The notes under the pieces are model-generated. The model made no database searches, was not told where the DNA came from, and saw only the letters and a list, made by a program, of their open reading frames with translations. Shown in pieces: positions 58,151 through 64,000 of a stretch of DNA of 64,000 bases (positions within the stretch are counted from its first letter, which is position 1; each line of letters opens with the position of its first letter). The stretch is taken from contig NC_135240.1 in assembly GCF_947623445.1 (NCBI RefSeq), forward strand, positions 25,110,001-25,174,000, given 5' to 3'. Origin of the DNA: Clavelina lepadiformis (Eukaryota; Chordata; Ascidiacea; Aplousobranchia; Clavelinidae). The position numbers and the translations under genes were made by a program.

Positions 58151-60912
58151 AATAGAAAAGTAAACGCAAATAAAAAATATCGGAATTTTCACGAAGACAA
58201 GCCTAATAACTGGGATTTATTCAGTGTATCAACTTTCTCATCTTCAGTTCTCACGCTCTTGTCAATTAAAACCATAAATTTTCGGGTCCCCTTTACTTTT
58301 GCACTCCTGCATCAGGACAAAGTGTTGAGGAATTATTACGTCATTATCTTTCTATTACCTTATAACCACTTCCCCTTCAGACCGACAAGTCCGAGTGCAA
58401 AAAACAAGAGACCCTAATTTTCTTTCAATTTTAATCTACGTTGTGCTTAATTTGTTCAAAAGCAAGTTTACCAAAAATTATAAATCTCAGTATGCCTACT
58501 GAAAGAACTGGATATAGTCTACACCACTTTACTAGCAACATCATTGAGACTAAGATTAAAAGATAACATTCAGTTTCTACTTGCCATTTAGCGTCACCAC
58601 ACTTCCAGCTTAAAAGACAATGCAACTCACGCAGCGAAAACAAAAAAATGAATCGAATCTAGGAATTCTACAGAATTCAGATAACACGCCGCAAGAGCAC
58701 TCTTTGCTTGAGTACTATAAACATCACACTAAAACCGCTTGAATTAAGATTTAAGTCACGTGATACTTTTTCATGACAATTGGCTTAATTGTCGAATTAC
58801 TTGGTAATCTTTTGCTGAATCGCCTATCTTTTTCAATGGAGATGTCTTTTTTGTTAGCCTTTTCAATTTTGAGAAACAAAAAATGTTGGACTTTTTTTTT
58901 CGAAACACGCATACCCTGGTCCATTTATTGTTGTAGAGCAGGCTATATTCCCTCAGCACAGCCTAACTTTCAATGTTTTACCACTCAGGACTTCTCTGAC
59001 GCTTATGACAATGCATATATCAGTCCGTAAAGTATCTAAAACTACACGTCCTAGTAAAACTATACTTCTACAAATTGACATCCAATTCTTTTGCTTTGAT
59101 CTTGAGCAGGTCTTTTTTTAAAAGAAAACCTTGTTTAATGTTAAAAGTGTATCGATATAATCAATTTGTTGAAAAAATGACCAAATTGAGCCTTTTTGTC
59201 TACATTAAAACATGGCGTTACTGCAAATTACTGAAAATAATGAAGTTTTTACATAATTTTTGAAGAAACTTATTTTTCTCTATAGGCTTAGTGCTTACAA
59301 ATTTATCGGTAGCTCTGTAGCTCAGCAATATTCAATATACAATTCAATAATACAATTTTCAGACAAAAAATAGCTTACATTTGGAGTGTTTTAGCTAAAT
59401 CATAAAAATAAGAGAAATTTTATGATAGTGAGGGGTAGGCTAAATTTAGCTAAAAACACCAGTGTTTCCAAGTTGGAAAATTCTAAACATTTTACTTTGT
59501 ATTACTGCTTTGCAGTTGCGGGCCAGTTTCTCCTCCTTCCCTAAGACGCGATTTGTAATTGTGTTCATATAACAATTAACTATTAGACCTAAGTAATCAA
59601 TTGGTTTTGAGCATAAATAACAGCAAAGAGTGTAGTTATAAGAAAAAACTTTCATAAAAAATTCAAGTTCAACTTTTTCTGATATAAACAAACATAAGCT
59701 GATACGTTCTAACTGCTTACCAAATTCCATTTTAACTAGACCGCATTAATAAATAGCCGTCGCTGTTGGTGCGCTGCACTTTAATATTTACTCTTTAAGA
59801 CCAGCAGATTTATCGGGGCAAACAATTGAGCCCAGTGAGTTTTCAATTCGTAGAACAGGCAAAGTGCAATTGAAAATGATTTTACGGACTTTCCTTAGTT
59901 TTGTAGATTTTACTAGAAAAAAAGAATCAGCGCAAAATGTGTCAACATCAAAGGTCAAACAGCCTTGTGAAGAGAAGCAATTTTTTAATTTATTTCAAGT
60001 TTGAAGAAACAATTTAAAATAGCTTTAGGCTATAATGCCTGGCCCAGCGTAGTGCAATGCATCATGTACATGAAACGTTTACGATATGTTTGCAGGAAGC
60101 AAAAACTTAAACAAAGTTGATTCAAAAACACATCATACAACGGCCCAGTGAGAGTCACGTATATCTGACAAACATACATCAGGAAGGGTTGTCATGCATG
60201 ATATTGATGACGTAAAGCGTAGTCACGTTTTCTTCTTCAGCAACTACCCATATCAGAATATTTTGGTCAGTTCTCCGAATTTTGTCGCTTTCAGCGATTT
60301 CTGTTAGATTAGCATACAGATATTATTACATACAGACAATAGCAATTATAGCAAACAAACGGATGTGTTGTTTAATTGAACGTAAATGAAAACGATTAGC
60401 CAGCATCTGTTTCACCACCAAAATTGTACATTTTAAAGTATTATATTCCTTGAAATCCTAAGTTATTTTGAACGTTATCAAAAAGACTGAGCTAACTTAA
60501 ATTCCACTTAGTGGTTGTGAACATACTTAAGTTTAACAGTAGATTCCTTTCTTTTAACCTAGACGCCTAACTTTCTGTCTTGTAACCAGCAAAATGCTGC
60601 TAAAATAATTGCTTTGAAAGAAATAGGAAATAAATTTGTAAAGTTAACGGCCATGTTTAATTGGGGGATAGGCTACTTATGTCGCCAATCGCCATATATA
60701 GACCTATGTTTATTACGTAAGCAACCTGTCATGTGTTCCTAAAGCAATTTCCGGCTTTGCGATACTTCGCAAGTTTGTAGAAAAGGCACATTAAAACTTA
60801 ACCAAGATAACTGGAAGTGTTATTTTGAAAACACTTGCTAGCAAAGTGTCGAGAATAAACAAGATTAGTTTTGCCTAGAAGTTTTAGGTACAGTAATGTT
60901 TTTTCATATAAC
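58151..60912. other. Intergenic region, no supported gene
   Basis: No exon with matched splice sites was found. ORFs at 58431-58643, 58773-59030, 59075-59263 and 59446-59730 lack domains. The last few hundred bases presumably hold the promoter and 5'UTR of the tetraspan gene; no TATA box could be assigned. Confidence 0.45.
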
Positions 60913-62277
60913 ATGATGACAAAATTATATGTAGCACTGTTAGCATGCATTTCGATAAGCATCGCCTTGATCACGGCGGCTGTAGCTTCTTCTCACTGGA
61001 TTCAAGTAAGAGTAAACTCGAATCGTTGCCTACTTACAAATTATGATCAGTCTTTTTTAGTATTTGAGAAATGCAAATGTTAGTATTTGAGAATATTGCA
61101 ATCAAAATATGTTGTGGTATATTACAGCCTACAATGCAGCGATGCATGTCATTACATTGCTTTTCTATTTTTATTTCCATGTTGTGTTTGATGGTATAAG
61201 TGGTCACAATGAAGGTGAACGCCAAAATATTTAGCACATCGTTGTTTTTACAGATTTGCATAAACTTAAAAGAATCTCTTGAGTCTTTGACCGTTTCTGA
61301 TGGTGTGACCGCAGATCTACAATTCCTAAGCTACTTTGACGGCATAAAGGGGTGCATAAATTTTGGGTTATTTGGAATACAAATCGAGACTGCTTCTAAA
61401 ATAAACACAAAAACAGTCACTACACCCCTTCCAAGTGAGTAAACTGGGCTACAACGAAAACAAACAGCGCTATTCATTTCTACCGAAAAGCCTTGTTTTG
61501 CGGTGTCACTTTTTAAAGACATTTGTCTAAAGCTTTTTTTGGTTTAGAAAACGAAAGTGATTTTGTTGAGGTCACAGCTGCATTATTCCTCTTAAGCTTG
61601 GTACTTCTAATTGTTGGGTTTGGATTTACGTTTCGTCTCATCAAGGACTTGGCAAATGATCCAGATGAACCAATCTACGATTCCAGCAAGCTTGGCTTGA
61701 TAGCAATATTCGTTGCAGGTGTTTAGGGATCTGGTGTGTTGGTAACCTTTTTGCGGCAACATAAAAATTAACTGTAGTACTTTTGTTGTATATCGCAGGT
61801 CTGTTGCTCACAGGAGGGATGATCGTTTTTACAGTCCAACAAAGCGATGTGGTTTATGAACCGTACGTGTTCAACGCTCGCTACGAACCAGCTGTTGCAA
61901 AGCTTTTTTCTTCCCTTTTCAGCCTTGCACCTAAGTCACAGAACAAAGGCTACATGCCACCAGTAGATGGCGCCAACCACGCAAGACCGAAAGGTCAATC
62001 GGCTTTAGAAGTTGGCCCTGCAGTTGTAGATCAATCAATTAGTGATAACTTCAGAAACAGTTCTTTTTCCAGCTCAGTAATCTATGGCTCTTACTTTAAC
62101 TTGGTTAAGCTTCTAAAACCAGTGTTCGATTGGTCATATTACCTGGGCTGGGTGGTTGTCATTTGTGCTATTGTATCTGCTTGCTTTAGTTTTGCTGTTT
62201 TTCTGAAAACTAAGAAAGTTATTAATGTCTCTAAAACATCATCTAACACAGAAAGTCAAAAATCGTCTGTAATATAA
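60913..62277 (+). CDS. Four-transmembrane (claudin/clarin-like) membrane protein
   Basis: Exons 60913-61005, 61254-61434, 61548-61718 and 61799-62277 join in phases 0, 1, 1 at GT-AG sites to give 307 residues. Membrane segments: TM1 in exon 1 (YVALLACISISIALITAAVA, ending before SSHWIQ); a first extracellular loop in exon 2 with GIKGCINFGLFGI; TM2 in exon 3 (AALFLLSLVLLIVGFGFTF); TM3 across exons 3 and 4 (LIAIFVAGLLLTGGMIVF); a second loop of about 110 residues; and TM4 (YLGWVVVICAIVSACFSFAV) followed by a short Ser-rich cytoplasmic tail. The tetraspan plan, a W after TM1, a GLF motif and a WSYYLGW entry to TM4 suggest the claudin/PMP22 superfamily, with clarins the closest feel. The exact family is not secure. 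Two ATGs in tandem (60913, 60916) could each start translation. Confidence 0.8.
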
Positions 62278-62299
62278 TACTTGTCATGATTTTGTTCAG

Positions 62300-62305
62300 A
62301 ATAAA
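62300..62305 (+). terminator. Polyadenylation signal of the tetraspan gene
   Basis: Exact AATAAA, 22 bases after the stop codon, giving a very short 3'UTR. Confidence 0.7.
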
Positions 62306-64000
62306 AGTGCTTGCTATACATATAACCTACATCCATAGTTTGAGTGTTCGTGTCGCACAAAGTACGTTAAATTAAGTCAGCGATATGGTTATGAGACAGT
62401 TAATGAGAGACATGTTGTCAACTAGATTAAGATTGGGACAAAATTTATAAATTACATGGCGATTTACTTTTTTCTTATGTGTCAAATTGTTGTTATACGA
62501 CGACAGCTTCGGGCATTGCAGAAATGTCAGGTTTAAGAACGAATTTTGAACTTTGAAAAAACTTTTATACTGCACAAACCGGATTGGTATATATCCAGCC
62601 GTTGTGGGTATAAGCTCATTTGTCTGTATTTGTTGTTATGTGTTTTTATCTCTTTTTGCTTTTAAGCTTTCAACATTTTACTCTTCACTTCAGACACGTT
62701 GGTTCTATGACTACGGCACACTGGTTGCGTTTTCACGCCACTTCGTTCTTGGTCATCATATGCGCTGCAAATACAACTTATGAAGCCACTCCAATCTTGC
62801 GGCAATTATTACCTCCGTGTTTTGCTTCCCACGAAATTTTTCACTGTGTGTTGCAGAAGCTTGTACATTCTCGCGTTCCTACAGTTGGTAGGGAAAGGCT
62901 TTCGACTGGTGAAGTCGTTTGTTCAGAATATTTTAGTTGACTCTTTCATTCCTGAGTATGGTATGCGTGAGCCGTCCTGAGTCTGGTGCGATCTTCGGTT
63001 TCGTTTGGATTTTATTTTGTGTTTTAATTGCGAAAACAAGACTTGAAATCTGTTTTTCTTTTTATATTGATGTTGATACAACTTTGTGGACATAGTTATT
63101 GATATGGAATAGTTGGGGATGGGCTGGCAAAGAAATAGAATTTCTCTACTCAGCCGGATTTAGGTGTTTCTCGAAGTTTAGTGCATCCGGCAGGTCAAAA
63201 CAAATTTCTGAAAAGAAGCGAATCGGCTCATTCATATTTGTACAAAACACGGTAATTGTATACTGTCTGTTACTGCATATAACTGCAACATCCTAAGCAG
63301 TTTAACTACGTTAATTCAAGCAGTAATATGTCGCTGTTTGATTAATTTTGTTGGCCATCCTTCAGAATGTCAATGGTTAGAAAACAGTTAGGACAAATCA
63401 GAGCAACTAAGTCTTACAAATTACGAATAAGATTAAGCCTAAATCCTAAATTAGGCAGATATCAACGAATGTTATAGGCAAAGCCTTCGCATCAGAATGT
63501 ACAACACTTTGTAAAAATTAGGCCTACTGGTACTGGTTGTGCGGTAGGCCTAGCCCTATATGATAGGTACAAGGCCGTTTTATTACAACACCACTCTACT
63601 TGTGCTGTAGATTTAGGCGAAGAAAAAAATAAGTACTGCTGGATTAAAAATTACGCAAGCTCTTGCCGGATATTTTGAATTAGATGCCAGCTGGCCCATT
63701 CCTAATTAAGGTGGTTTCTAAAAGAGGGAGTATATAAGAAAGGGGTACACATGAGCAAAGTTAACTGGCGAGAAATTCTTTAAGTATAAAAAGATTGTGT
63801 AAAAACTGTGTAAGCTACATAAAGTATTTCGTCAAAAACGGAAAGCTAAACTTTTCGCAAAACTTGTTTATAGTTATAATTGGTTTAAACAAATAGCACC
63901 ACTTACAACAGGGACTATTTTTCTTTCAGCATAAAAATATTATAATTTAAGGTTGTTTTGGTAAAAATATGACCTAAGAATATTAAACATTTCACTACTG
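62306..64000. other. Downstream region, no supported gene
   Basis: ORFs at 62553-62783, 62620-62940, 62780-62980 and 63099-63296 show no domain or splice-site pairing. One TATA-like site near the right end may belong to a gene outside the window. Confidence 0.4.
63731..63738 (+). promoter_or_regulatory. TATA-box-like site
   Basis: TATATAAG in a local G/A-rich context. A transcript starting about 30 bases on would begin near 63765. No coding exon follows within the window, so this is only a candidate core promoter. Confidence 0.25.

Noticed and set aside
62553..62980. Plus-strand hydrophobic ORFs after the tetraspan gene
   Set aside because: Beyond the polyadenylation signal, with no domain, and overlapping each other in different frames.

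Overview
The window is animal nuclear DNA: AT-rich, with intron-dense genes (one has 41 coding exons), GT-AG splice sites, multi-domain extracellular modules (trefoil, EGF, sushi) and many small DNA transposons. The mix of a deuterostome-style trefoil/EGF/sushi gene, a golgin-245 with a GRIP domain and a SINE-like repeat suggests an invertebrate deuterostome, perhaps a tunicate. The species is inference; no marker in the window fixes it. Every gene model was built by reading exons, splice sites and codon phases by eye.

Layout. (1) 1-14976, minus strand: the 5' part of a secreted protein gene (signal peptide, two trefoil-like modules, EGF-like module, then sushi/CCP modules). It runs into an array of near-identical ~845 bp two-exon units and off the left edge. 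(2) 14977-19932: no supported gene; a diverged repeat. (3) 19933-26929, minus: a three-exon gene with a CARF/ALS2CR8-type domain. Its introns hold a relic of a repeated invertebrate ORF, an unclassified 2.2 kb terminal-inverted-repeat (TIR) transposon with a decayed ORF, and a pogo-like element. (4) 26930-29795: head-to-head intergenic region. (5) 29796-51775, plus: golgin-245 (GOLGA4) ortholog, 2356 codons. Intron 9 holds a hAT element and a complete MULE with transposase. Two introns use GC donors, and exons 21-25 and 26-30 are a tandem duplication. (6) 54167-55288, minus: an intronless IDH3A, tail-to-tail with GOLGA4. (7) 55289-60912: a transposon graveyard (hAT nested in a pogo-like element, two MITEs, a SINE-like repeat). 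(8) 60913-62277, plus: a four-exon tetraspan membrane protein. (9) 62306-64000: no supported gene, one TATA-like site.

The genes do not form one pathway: they are an extracellular adhesion/recognition-type protein, a putative transcription factor or transposon-derived DNA binder, a trans-Golgi tether, a TCA-cycle subunit and a tetraspan. The most unusual material is the homogenised sushi array, the golgin duplication whose exons stay near-identical while its introns have diverged, and the MULE whose terminal repeats are built from a short tandem motif and which carries a hAT fragment.
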